Part shown: positions 55,124 to 64,000 of the stretch, piece after piece
Layout: the number at the start of each line of letters is the position of its first letter
Numbering within the stretch: position 1 is the first letter of the stretch
Assembly: GCF_023195515.1 (NCBI RefSeq)
Contig: NZ_JALPKR020000002.1
Location: 992,001 to 1,056,000, forward strand
Length of the DNA stretch: 64,000 nucleotides
Reading direction: 5' to 3'
Source: Variovorax sp. S12S4
Lineage (GTDB): Bacteria > Pseudomonadota > Gammaproteobacteria > Burkholderiales > Burkholderiaceae_C
The notes under the pieces: model-generated
The model's input: only the letters and a program-made list of their open reading frames with translations
Databases searched by the model: none
Told to the model about the DNA's origin: nothing
Position numbers and translations under genes: made by a program

Positions 55124-55944
55124 TCGAGGCGCTCCAGCACAGCCAGCGTCGGCGCCGACTGGTTCATTGTGTAGAAGTGCAGCGCCGGCGCGCCGCCATC
55201 GCGCAGGCGCGCGCAGAGGTCGGCCACCACGTCGAGGCCAAAGGCTTTGATGGATGCCGTGTCGTCGCCAAAGCCCTGCAGCCGCAGGCGAATCCAGCGC
55301 GGGATCTCTGCGCCGCAGGCATCGGAGAAGCGCATGAGCTGTGTCGAGCTGATGATCGGCATGACGCCGGGAACGATCGGTATGTCGAGCCCCAGCTTGC
55401 GGGCGTCGTCGACAAATCGGAAGTACGCCTCGGGGCTGAAGAAATACTGCGTGATTGCCGAATCGGCGCCGGCCTTCACCTTGGCGGCAAAGGCCTGCAG
55501 GTCGGCCTCGGGCGAGCGCGCCTGCGGATGCACCTCGGGGTAGCAAGCCACCTCGATGTGGAAGTCGCGGCCGGTTTCTTCGCGGATGAAGGCCACGAGA
55601 TCGCTCGCGTACAAAAATTCGCCGCCAATGCCGTAGCCGCTCGGCAGGTCGCCGCGCAGCGCGACCAGGCGCTTCACGCCCATGGACTTGAGCTCGGCCA
55701 ACTGTTCGCGCACCGTGGCGCGCGTGGCGCCGATGCACGAGAAGTGGCTTGCGGCGTCGACGCCCTCGGACAGGATCTCCTGCACCGCACCGAACGTGCC
55801 CTGGTGCGTAGAGCCGCCCGCGCCGTAGGTGACCGAGCAGAACTCGGGCTTGCGCGCATACAGCTGCTGGCGCACGGCGCGCAGCTTGACCGCGCCTTCA
55901 GGCGTCTTGGTCGGAAAGAATTCGAAACTCAGAGGAAGGCGCAC
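55120..55944 (-). CDS. metF: 5,10-methylenetetrahydrofolate reductase MetF
   Basis: A 274-aa flavoprotein producing 5-methyl-THF for methionine synthesis. It has the N-terminal PLSFEFFPTKTPEG, the catalytic Glu in SFEFFP, SVTYGAGGSTHQGT, LVALRGDLPSG, and the FAD-site blocks ITQYFFSPEAYFRFVDDARKLG and PGVMPI. GTG 55944 has AAGGAG six bases upstream. It lies ten bases after tlyA, in a run led by ahcY and an SAH riboswitch, linking it to the methyl cycle. Confidence 0.95.
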   Translation of the reverse strand: MRLPLSFEFFPTKTPEGAVKLRAVRQQLYARKPEFCSVTYGAGGSTHQGTFGAVQEILSEGVDAASHFSCIGATRATVREQLAELKSMGVKRLVALRGDLPSGYGIGGEFLYASDLVAFIREETGRDFHIEVACYPEVHPQARSPEADLQAFAAKVKAGADSAITQYFFSPEAYFRFVDDARKLGLDIPIVPGVMPIISSTQLMRFSDACGAEIPRWIRLRLQGFGDDTASIKAFGLDVVADLCARLRDGGAPALHFYTMNQSAPTLAVLERLD

Positions 55945-55954
55945 CTGCGTCTCC

Positions 55955-56743
55955 TTAAGAGCCGTCCGCTTGAACAGCGCGCACGGCGTGAATGAAAAAC
56001 TCGCGGTTGCCGTCGCCACCGGCGATCGGGCTGTCGAACCATTGCAGCACACGAAGCTCGAGGGCTTCGCAGGCATCGCGCAGGCGCTTTTCGACCACCG
56101 CATACATCGACTCGTCGCGCACGATGCCGCCCTTGCCCACCTGCCCCGGCTGCAGTTCGAACTGCGGCTTGACCAGCATCAACAGGTGGCCGTCATCGGC
56201 CAGGAACGGCATCAACGCCGGCAGCACCAGCGTCTGCGAAATGAACGACAGGTCGCCGACGATGAGGTCGAAGCGCAGTTCGGAAGGCTCTTCGCCCTCC
56301 TCTTGCAGATCGTCCGCCGTCAACGCGCGCGCATTGACGCCTTCGATGGCGACAACACGCTCGTCTTCGCGCAACCGCGCATGCAACTGCCCGTGGCCCA
56401 CGTCGACGCCCACCACCTTCGCAGCGCCGCGCTGCAGCAGGCAGTCGGTGAAGCCTCCGGTCGACTGGCCCACGTCGAGGCACAGCTTGCCCGATGGGTC
56501 CAGGCCGCTCGCTGCCAGCGCACCCTCAAGCTTGAGCCCGCCACGCGACACGTAGCGCGCCTCCGCCGCATCGTCGAGTTCGACCTCGGCCGACTCGGGC
56601 ACTTCGTCGCGATTCTTCACGACCGAGCGCCACGCGTCGCCCGTGCCGGCGTCGCGCCAGCGCATGCCGCCGGCAATCAGCCGCACGGCCTGCGAGCGCG
56701 ACGCGGCAAAGCCGCGTTCGACCAGCAATTGATCAGCGCGCAT
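55955..56743 (-). CDS. tlyA: TlyA family RNA methyltransferase
   Basis: A 262-aa protein. The N-terminal S4 domain is MRADQLLVERGFAASRSQAVRLIAGG; the FtsJ/RrmJ-type methyltransferase domain has CLDVGQSTGGFTDCLLQRGA (motif I), VGVDVGHGQLH, DLIVGDLSFIS and LVKPQFELQPGQVGKGGIVRD, with the K-D-K-E type catalytic residues. TlyA methylates 16S/23S rRNA ribose in actinobacteria; the betaproteobacterial branch is less studied. Its ATG directly abuts the ahcY stop. Riboswitch control would tie it to SAH levels. Confidence 0.92.
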   Translation of the reverse strand: MRADQLLVERGFAASRSQAVRLIAGGMRWRDAGTGDAWRSVVKNRDEVPESAEVELDDAAEARYVSRGGLKLEGALAASGLDPSGKLCLDVGQSTGGFTDCLLQRGAAKVVGVDVGHGQLHARLREDERVVAIEGVNARALTADDLQEEGEEPSELRFDLIVGDLSFISQTLVLPALMPFLADDGHLLMLVKPQFELQPGQVGKGGIVRDESMYAVVEKRLRDACEALELRVLQWFDSPIAGGDGNREFFIHAVRAVQADGS

Positions 56744-58183
<1,440 letters not shown>

Positions 58184-58253
58184 GAGAACTCCAACAAAGC
58201 TAGTTTGAAAGGTGCCACTGCGTTCGGGGAAAAGACTCACCGCGAGAACAGCG

Positions 58254-58317
58254 GGTGAGCGTGGTTGCGATGTAGTCCGAGCCTCACGCCTGATGGCGCT
58301 GCAACGCTCCTCGGAAC
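58254..58317 (-). promoter_or_regulatory. S-adenosylhomocysteine (SAH) riboswitch
   Basis: The minus strand upstream of ahcY reads CCGAGGAGCGTTGCAGCG, then AGGCTCGGAC, then CGCAACCACGCTCACC. GAGCGT pairs with ACGCTC (P1), GTTGC with GCAAC, and CCGAG pairs with CTCGG as the pseudoknot, matching the SAH riboswitch consensus closely. The leader continues about 70 bases to the ahcY start. When SAH binds, expression of ahcY (and probably tlyA, metF) should rise. The helices are seen directly; ligand response is from the known family. Confidence 0.92.
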
Positions 58318-58384
58318 GGGGGATTGTAGACGGGGCGGGGAGGCGAGCCAATCGCCGGGGCATCCCACATACCGGAAAGCGCGT

Positions 58385-58804
58385 TTCTCATCCCTGTCCG
58401 ACATCAAGCGGGGCAGCTTCATCGGCACCGCTGCCATGCCGCAGGCCGACGGCTCGCAAAAGGCGCTCGAGGTGGTGGTGTTTCCCGAGGCCGCGCGCGG
58501 CACGGGCGAAGGGCACCGTCCGTGGGACCTGCTGCCGCAGAGCACCATGACCAACGCCACTGTGGTCGATCTGGCTGCAGCGCCGAAGTCGGTACGCGGC
58601 GGACAGCAGCTTCGGCTGACGTACAAGGGCGGAGAAAAGATCATCGTCGTGCCGCCCAATGTGCCGGTCGTGACCTTCCGACCCGGCACCGAGGCTTTGC
58701 TGGTGCCGGGCGCCAAGGTGCTGGTCAATGCGCAGGAAAAGAACGGCACGCCCACGGCGCTTCGCGTCACCGCCGGCCGCAACGGCTTCGCGCCGCCGAT
58801 GTAG
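58385..58804 (+). pseudogene. 5'-truncated remnant of an exported hypothetical protein gene
   Basis: The frame encodes about 139 residues, LSDIKRGSFIGTAAMPQADG...GEGHRPWDLLPQSTMTNATVVDL...YKGGEKIIVVPPNVPVV...GRNGFAPPM. This matches the C-terminal two thirds of a family of small exported proteins that normally start with a signal peptide and a RGTV/IxxVDGxxL-type segment. That first part is missing: the open frame continues upstream only into unrelated sequence opposite the SAH riboswitch, with no ribosome site. Probably a deletion remnant. Family match is from memory of its motifs, not from a search. Confidence 0.6.
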
Positions 58805-58947
58805 CAGCCCAAGGGAAATCCCGCAGGCGAATTTGTTGCCCCGGGCATTGCGGCCGTTCCAGTGCGGCGTATCGTGGCGAGGGACTTCGCCGTCCGGCCG
58901 GTCCTTGCCATTCACCCCCGTTCACCTGACACAGGAGATACCGCACC

Positions 58948-59460
58948 ATGGCCACAGCCAAGAAAGCCGCCGCGAAGAAGACCACGGCCAGCAGCAGCGA
59001 CAACAGCAACGGGAGCACCAGGGCATCCGCCCCCGATGCCGCCGACATGCTGAATCCGCTGAAGAATCTCAAGGCCATGACCGATCGCCTGCAGGAGCTC
59101 AACCTGACCGGCGGTGCGAGCAAGATGCTCGAAAGCGGCCAGAAGGACCTCCAAGCGCTGATGCAAGCCAATGAAAAGTCCTACCAGGGCCTGCAAACCG
59201 TGGTGCAGCGGCAGACCGAGATGATCAAGAACGCCATCACCGAATGGCAGACGGCCGCCAAGGAAATGCCGGGCAAGGACCCGAAGGCCAACCTGGCCAA
59301 GCTGGACGAACTGGGCCGCCAGTCGTTCCAGCGCGCCATCGATGACATCAAGGAACTGGCCAACCTGGCGGCCAAGTCGCAGGCCGATGCCTTCGAGCTG
59401 GTCCGCCAGCGCATCCAGGCCAATGTGGACGAAGTGACCAAGATGCTGAAACGGAAGTAA
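58948..59460 (+). CDS. Phasin family protein (PHA granule-associated)
   Basis: A 170-aa protein. A Lys/Ala-rich N terminus (MATAKKAAAKKTTASS, PhaF-like) and Ser/Asn linker lead to an amphipathic helical phasin domain (NLKAMTDRLQELNLTGGASKMLESGQKDLQALMQANEKSYQGLQTVVQRQTEMIKNAITEWQ...). AGGAGA precedes the ATG. Phasins coat polyhydroxyalkanoate granules; no pha synthesis genes are in the window. The 209 bases after it, up to 59669, hold no gene I can support. Confidence 0.9.
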   Translation: MATAKKAAAKKTTASSSDNSNGSTRASAPDAADMLNPLKNLKAMTDRLQELNLTGGASKMLESGQKDLQALMQANEKSYQGLQTVVQRQTEMIKNAITEWQTAAKEMPGKDPKANLAKLDELGRQSFQRAIDDIKELANLAAKSQADAFELVRQRIQANVDEVTKMLKRK

Positions 59461-59669
59461 GGTGCTCGCGGCGGCGCAATCGAAGTTCGGCGCGTGGATC
59501 GCCGCGCGCTACGACGAGGCCGGACTGCTGTTGCATGAACCCCACTCTCACCCGCTGTTTTTATGCGTCTCGTGATGTTTCGCATACAAAGCCGCAGCCA
59601 TATTTGCTGACATCGCGCAGCACTCGTTCACAATGACGTGTCGAATCGTAACGAGTCAAAGGGTGAGGA

Positions 59670-61652
59670 ATGCGCGCGAGTCTTGCATTGGGGTGGAGCA
59701 CGATCTTTTTGTCAGCGTTGCTGGCGGCATGCGGAGGATCCGGCAGCGGCGATGCCAGCGGTGCTATTCAGGTGCCGGCAAAGTCAAGCAGCGCCGAAAC
59801 AGCGCCCAAGGCCGAGGAGCCAACGCAGACCTCGAACGCCGCCTCCGTCCTGATTGAGCCCAGGGTTCAAACCCCGGAAAACGCGACGGTTGACGTCAGC
59901 CCGTTCAAGGACCGCGTACTGCATCGGGGTCCGGTGCCCCAGCAGGTGGTCCTGCCCGCCTTGCCGCCGGAAAGCACTTTCCCGCTGAAATCGGCGCCAG
60001 CGATCTTTGGTGTTCCGTCCAAGATCGGCGTCGCCCGTCAGATCACGCAAGGCGCCAGTGCAGAAGCGGTGACTGCCATGACGAGTTGGACTCCGTCTGA
60101 TCGCGGCGGAAATCTGGCCGCGTGGCGCGTTGTTTCACCAAAGGCCAAGGGCGTTCGCCTCGGCCTGCGCGTTGAACATCTTCCGCTGGGCACCATGGTC
60201 CGTTTCTATGGTGACGCAGGCGAAAAAATGTACGAGGTGTCTGCGCACGAGATCGCAACGGTCATTCAACGCAATCTGGATGCGGGCGATTCGAGCGAAA
60301 ACGCGCGAATTTACTGGTCGCCCAACATGGGCGGCGAGGCCCTTACTGTCGAACTCGAAATTCCGCCGAATGCCGCGCCGGAATCGGTAAAGATCGCGCT
60401 TCCCATGCTCTCGCACGTGAACATCGACATTACCAATCGGGAATCGTTCGACAAGATCGGCGAAGCCGGCAGTTGTAATCGAGACGTGAGTTGCGAGTCT
60501 CAATACGCTGCGCTCAGCAAGTCCGTCGCATTGATGGACTTCGTCAAGGATGGTGGCAATTATGTGTGTACCGGCACATTGCTCAACGACCGCATGTCGA
60601 CCGGGACGCCGTATTTCTTGAGCGCCAACCACTGCATCCCCAGCCAGACGGTCGCCTCGACGCTCTACACCTTGTGGTTCTACAAATCCGCGACTTGCAA
60701 CAGCACGCAGGTCAGCCCCGCACTGGCGGCCATGACCTCCGGTGCCACGCTGCTGTACGCACAGGCTGACACCGACACATCTTTCATGCGACTGAACTCC
60801 CAGCCTCCGGCGGGAGCGTTGTTTGCGGGATCCAGCCCCTTCGGACCCGACCTCTTCAACGGCCTCTCGAACGATGTGTATGGCGTCCACCATCCTGAGG
60901 GCGACCTGCAAAAAGTCAGCGAGGGCACATACGTCGGGACAGCGGCCTGCGGTGCCGACAGTTGCCAATTTTCATCGAGCAGTGCCGCAAAGCACCTGGC
61001 AGTGAGATGGTACCGGGGCGTAACGGAAAGCGGCAGCAGCGGCTCCGGCCTCTTTCGCAGGCTGAACGGCAAGGATTATCTTGTCGGGCAATTGCAGGGA
61101 GGCTCGGCGTCCTGCAGCCGGCCCCTCGGCTATGACTTCTACGGGCGTTTCGATCTCCCCTTCCACGCCGCGCTGCAGCAGTGGCTCGACGCCCCTTCGA
61201 CCACAGTGCGTACGACCGTTTATCGCTTCTACAACACCCGCACCGGTGCGCATTTCTATACCGCCAACGTGCCGGAGCGCGATCTCGTAATTTCGAAGCT
61301 GCGCGACTACAACTACGAAGGTCCCGCCTTCTTCGCATTCGGCGCCCAAGCCCCCGGGACCACGCCGGTGCACCGCTTCTACAACACACGCAACGGCACG
61401 CATTTCTACACCATCGATGAGCAGGAACGCGCCAACATCGCTGCCACGCTGCCGTGGTACCACTACGACCACGTGACCTGGTTCGCCAGTACCTCAGAAG
61501 GCAACGGAGCGCAGCCGATGTTCCGCTTCTACCATGCGCGCAATCAAACTCACTTCTATACGATGAACGCGAGTGAGCGCGACAGCATCCGGCAGAACCT
61601 TCCCGAATACGTCTACGAAGGTGCCCGCTATTTCGCCTGGGGCAGTCCGTGA
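59670..61652 (+). CDS. Secreted trypsin-like serine protease lipoprotein with three C-terminal DUF5648-type repeats
   Basis: A 660-aa lipoprotein. Lipobox LSALLAACGGSG, about 230 residues of N-terminal region, then a protease domain with the triad His321 (YFLSANHCIP), Asp369 (DTDTSFMRL) and Ser457 (ESGSSGSGLF). This arrangement and the Cys-rich loops (SCNRDVSC, TAACGADSC) recall lysyl-endopeptidase-type S1 enzymes. Residues about 505-660 are three repeats, each with (Y/H/F)RFYNTR(T/N)GxHFYT and ending YEG(P/A)...F(A)xG. AAGGG precedes the ATG. Probably exported and surface bound. Followed 85 bp later by another lipoprotein gene on the same strand. Confidence 0.88.
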   Translation: MRASLALGWSTIFLSALLAACGGSGSGDASGAIQVPAKSSSAETAPKAEEPTQTSNAASVLIEPRVQTPENATVDVSPFKDRVLHRGPVPQQVVLPALPPESTFPLKSAPAIFGVPSKIGVARQITQGASAEAVTAMTSWTPSDRGGNLAAWRVVSPKAKGVRLGLRVEHLPLGTMVRFYGDAGEKMYEVSAHEIATVIQRNLDAGDSSENARIYWSPNMGGEALTVELEIPPNAAPESVKIALPMLSHVNIDITNRESFDKIGEAGSCNRDVSCESQYAALSKSVALMDFVKDGGNYVCTGTLLNDRMSTGTPYFLSANHCIPSQTVASTLYTLWFYKSATCNSTQVSPALAAMTSGATLLYAQADTDTSFMRLNSQPPAGALFAGSSPFGPDLFNGLSNDVYGVHHPEGDLQKVSEGTYVGTAACGADSCQFSSSSAAKHLAVRWYRGVTESGSSGSGLFRRLNGKDYLVGQLQGGSASCSRPLGYDFYGRFDLPFHAALQQWLDAPSTTVRTTVYRFYNTRTGAHFYTANVPERDLVISKLRDYNYEGPAFFAFGAQAPGTTPVHRFYNTRNGTHFYTIDEQERANIAATLPWYHYDHVTWFASTSEGNGAQPMFRFYHARNQTHFYTMNASERDSIRQNLPEYVYEGARYFAWGSP

Positions 61653-61737
61653 ACTGACGCCGAGGCAGACAGCGTCGCGGGTTCGGGCAATGGGTGAAAC
61701 GCGTGGAGTAGTAGGAAAACAAAGAACGGCTGCCTCT

Positions 61738-64000
61738 ATGCGAAGAAAAATATCCTTTTGCGCCCTGCTAGTCTGCTGCCTGCTTGCAGGTTGCGGTGGA
61801 GGGACCGAAAACGCATCGAATGGTTTGGGAGAGGCGGGCTCCTCGGCAAAGGCAGCCGGGCCGGGCGGGGCGGGTTCTACCGCTGGGACCGCGATCACAG
61901 CGATCGCCGAGGGCGTGAACGGCAAGGCCGATGAGCTCTTCCTGGTCAATCGCCCACTCGCAAGGAGTCCCTTCGCGTTCGCACGAAACGGCCAGTTCCA
62001 CGTTTTTGCGGGAAATGGTTCACAGCAGCGCCTTCAGATCGACTTCAGTCCGAACCGATACCAATTCTGGGACGATCAAGGACATTCGACATCGGGAACG
62101 TTTTCACCCGACTTCACCCAGCCCGGCACCTACGTCTTCGAGGCCAGCGGCACTCGCGACAAGGCCGCCATCTCGCGGTTCCGGATCACGGACGATGCGG
62201 TCGTCGGCATGTTTCCGTTTCCAGAGTTCCAGGCACCGCAGTTGACCAAGGCGCGCCCGTTCATCGGCGTGCGTACGCTGGTCACCAATCCGTCGGAACT
62301 CGATGGAACCTATAACCGTTTCGCCATGGCGCTGGTCTATGCAGATGCCACCGCGCAAACTGGGTTCTGGGGCTACTCCGTCGTCCACCAGTTGAGAATT
62401 TCAGGAGGCGGCGCGACCCTTGACGTGTGCCGCTACGACCGCCTCGAGTACCGGCTCGATGCATGCCCAGCAGGCTTCAGGAAAACCCACGCCCTCGTGC
62501 GCGGAAGCAAGGCCGGTTTCTGGCGACTACTGAAGGACGACGGTTCAGGCGAACAACTCGATTTCGCGATCGCCAGGATCAACAACCAGAACGTATACCT
62601 GGCAGCGGGCGCGGTGCAGGGCCCTTCCGCCGGTATCCACGACCTGCAACTGCGCGTGGGCCTCCCGGACGCGCCGGGCTGGACGACTGGAGTGGTTGAA
62701 GGGCCCTCGTGGAAAAGCATTTCGGGCAACCTCGCCCTGCCGTGGAATTCGGTCGCGTGGAACAGTATCACTCTCGGCGCGCAGGAGAGTCGCCATGCGC
62801 AGTTCACAAACGAGGGGCAGTGGCATCACGCGCTCAGCGGTTTCTCGACTTCGCCCTCCTCTCCGAACCTGAAGGTCGGAGGAGGCCTTCCGCTTCTGGG
62901 CCTTCAAGTCATCGGCCAAGGCGCAGGATTGACAGTTGGCGTGGTGCGACCGCTCGACAATGTCGGGTATCCCCACGGCAATGGGAGCTTCACGCTGGCG
63001 TTGGCGGATGCGGCCCCGCTGGTGGATCCCCGCAGCGGAAGCTATGAACTCTCCGCGGCCAACGGGACAAGGCACCGGTTGAGCCTCGATTTCGAGGATG
63101 GAACATTCCGGATCGAGGACTCCCAGGCACACGGAGAGACCGGAACCTTCGCGCCGGACCCGCGGGAAGAAGGAAGTTATGTCTTTTCGAGCGTCCGGCT
63201 TCCGAGCGGCAGCACTGCTGCAAAGTTCCAGCCTACCGGGAACGGCATCGTAGGGACATTTCCGCTGCCCGATGCGGGCTCGTCGCCGGTGTACAACGTT
63301 CGTCCTTTCATCGCCGCCAGGTCCTTCGTGACGGATGCTGCACAGCTGAGCGAGGAGTTCACCCAATTCACGACCACGCGCTCCTCCGCCGGGATCATCG
63401 ACTCCGGGCTTGGCGCAACCCGGATCAACGCAGAAGGGACGCAGTTGTTCGTCTGCAACAACTGGACGGTCTATGCGTTCCAAGCCTGTCCGGCCGACAC
63501 CATCCTGACCTATGACATCGTTCGAGGCGATACGCCAGGCGCCTGGGTCGCAACCCGGACGTCAGAACCTTTCGACCGAAGCAATTTCCAGGTCGCCCGC
63601 CTGAACGGCAAGAAAGTGTTCCTGCGCAGCACCGTATCGTCGGCGGCCGGCAGCTATTCCTTCAGGATCGGATTACCCGCAACGCCTGAGTTCGGCACGG
63701 GCCGCGCCTACGGCGCCGATACCGATGGGGCGTCCGTCCTTGGCGATTTCAAAGCCGATCGGTATGACAGTGTGCGGACCAAGGTCGACGGCAGTACGGA
63801 CAACCTCTCCTTTTCCCTCGCGCCCTATGGCGGCCCGGCAGGCCTCAAGGGAGGCTCACGGTATGACGTGCCGAGCGACAAGTACGGCGCGTTGCAGACC
63901 GCCGGCCTCGGCGTTCTTCTTGGCCTGCGACAAAACGTTCGTACGCAAGGCTATATGCAGCTGATGCTCATGAATCAGGCGCTCCTGGAGCCGTTCCGGG
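61738..64000 (+). CDS. Large lipoprotein with two copies of an unrecognised module (runs off the right edge)
   Basis: Open for 754 codons to the end of the window with no stop. Signal peptide and lipobox MRRKISFCALLVCCLLAGCGGG. A Gly/Ala linker is followed by two similar halves about 349 residues apart: GTFSPDFTQPGTYVFEA (120) with GTFAPDPREEGSYVFSS (469); ARPFIGVRTLVTNPSEL (172) with VRPFIAARSFVTDAAQL (522); a Cys pair CRYDRLEYRLDAC (231/243) with CNNWTVYAFQAC (573/584). No family recognised. Likely outer-membrane or surface exposed. Probably linked to the protease lipoprotein upstream by location only; a shared transcript is possible. Confidence 0.82.
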   Translation, partial: MRRKISFCALLVCCLLAGCGGGTENASNGLGEAGSSAKAAGPGGAGSTAGTAITAIAEGVNGKADELFLVNRPLARSPFAFARNGQFHVFAGNGSQQRLQIDFSPNRYQFWDDQGHSTSGTFSPDFTQPGTYVFEASGTRDKAAISRFRITDDAVVGMFPFPEFQAPQLTKARPFIGVRTLVTNPSELDGTYNRFAMALVYADATAQTGFWGYSVVHQLRISGGGATLDVCRYDRLEYRLDACPAGFRKTHALVRGSKAGFWRLLKDDGSGEQLDFAIARINNQNVYLAAGAVQGPSAGIHDLQLRVGLPDAPGWTTGVVEGPSWKSISGNLALPWNSVAWNSITLGAQESRHAQFTNEGQWHHALSGFSTSPSSPNLKVGGGLPLLGLQVIGQGAGLTVGVVRPLDNVGYPHGNGSFTLALADAAPLVDPRSGSYELSAANGTRHRLSLDFEDGTFRIEDSQAHGETGTFAPDPREEGSYVFSSVRLPSGSTAAKFQPTGNGIVGTFPLPDAGSSPVYNVRPFIAARSFVTDAAQLSEEFTQFTTTRSSAGIIDSGLGATRINAEGTQLFVCNNWTVYAFQACPADTILTYDIVRGDTPGAWVATRTSEPFDRSNFQVARLNGKKVFLRSTVSSAAGSYSFRIGLPATPEFGTGRAYGADTDGASVLGDFKADRYDSVRTKVDGSTDNLSFSLAPYGGPAGLKGGSRYDVPSDKYGALQTAGLGVLLGLRQNVRTQGYMQLMLMNQALLEPFR

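Noticed and set aside
58265..58384. N-terminal extension of the truncated gene, with ATG/GTG opposite the SAH riboswitch
   Set aside because: The sequence is the complement of the riboswitch and leader, has no Shine-Dalgarno and no similarity to the family N terminus.
59462..59575. Short frame of 37 codons directly after the phasin stop
   Set aside because: No ribosome site, no family features and not overlapping the phasin stop in a coupled way; may be a remnant but cannot be supported.

Overview
The window is a stretch of high-GC chromosome from a betaproteobacterium, most likely a Comamonadaceae member close to Variovorax. This is judged from protein style and gene order (rubredoxin next to pilGHIJ, dusB-fis-purH, ahcY-tlyA-metF behind an S-adenosylhomocysteine riboswitch, rplM-rpsI-erpA, a PHA-granule phasin). 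It was not checked by any search. Genes are densely packed, many with 1-4 base stop/start overlaps. I see no rRNA, insertion sequence, prophage or CRISPR array. One tRNA gene is present.

Layout. 0-4.4 kb (minus): type IV pilus chemosensory cluster pilG-H-I-J and the start of pilL/chpA, preceded by a 56-aa rubredoxin gene. 4.5-6.7 kb (plus): ThiD-like kinase and hemL. 6.8-9.8 kb (minus): dusB-fis-purH with a strong purH terminator. 10-12.4 kb: a YqaA-type membrane protein, a glutathione S-transferase and ychF. 12.5-18.6 kb (plus): a six-gene ribose-type operon rbsBACRKD behind a 20-bp perfect palindrome that looks like a double LacI-family operator. 18.6-20.5 kb (minus): a GDPD phosphodiesterase and a MOSC protein. 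20.6-24.4 kb (plus): a UbiH-type monooxygenase, dsbC and an M61 peptidase. 24.4-28 kb: a DUF2325 gene next to a Fur-box-like site, an enoyl-CoA hydratase, and an ECF sigma/anti-sigma pair. 28-33 kb: tRNA(CAU), alkB, a MocR-type regulator, a DUF2970 protein and two c-type cytochromes. 32.8-35.9 kb (minus): a metallophosphoesterase, dmeF and ruvB. 36-42.5 kb (plus): a compact lipid-enzyme operon. 42.5-49 kb: ruvA, phoH-ybeY-methyltransferase, dtd-CDF exporter, a FecR/OmpA pair and tyrS. 49-54.4 kb: M23 peptidase, anmK, erpA, rplM-rpsI and rlmJ. 54.4-58.3 kb (minus): ahcY-tlyA-metF-rlpA. 58.4-64 kb (plus): a truncated gene remnant, a phasin, a secreted trypsin-like lipoprotein and a large unrecognised lipoprotein that runs off the right edge.

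Two results matter most. First, six genes between 29 and 51.3 kb (alkB, a cytochrome c, cdsA, phoH, tyrS, anmK) each carry an apparent one-base deletion in a run of exactly five identical bases. Adding one base to the run restores a full family-like protein every time, and in four of the six also an exact stop/start overlap or a recognisable terminus. This looks like a sequencing or assembly error pattern rather than biology, and it affects any automatic annotation of the region. Second, two sets of genes look under-described. One is the lipid operon at 36.0-42.5 kb: a CDP-alcohol phosphatidyltransferase, a hydrolase-methyltransferase fusion, a PAP2/dual-specificity phosphatase fusion, an acyltransferase and a CDP-DAG synthase. 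The other is the exported pair at 59.7-64 kb: a serine protease lipoprotein with three C-terminal repeats, followed by a lipoprotein built from two copies of a roughly 349-residue module.
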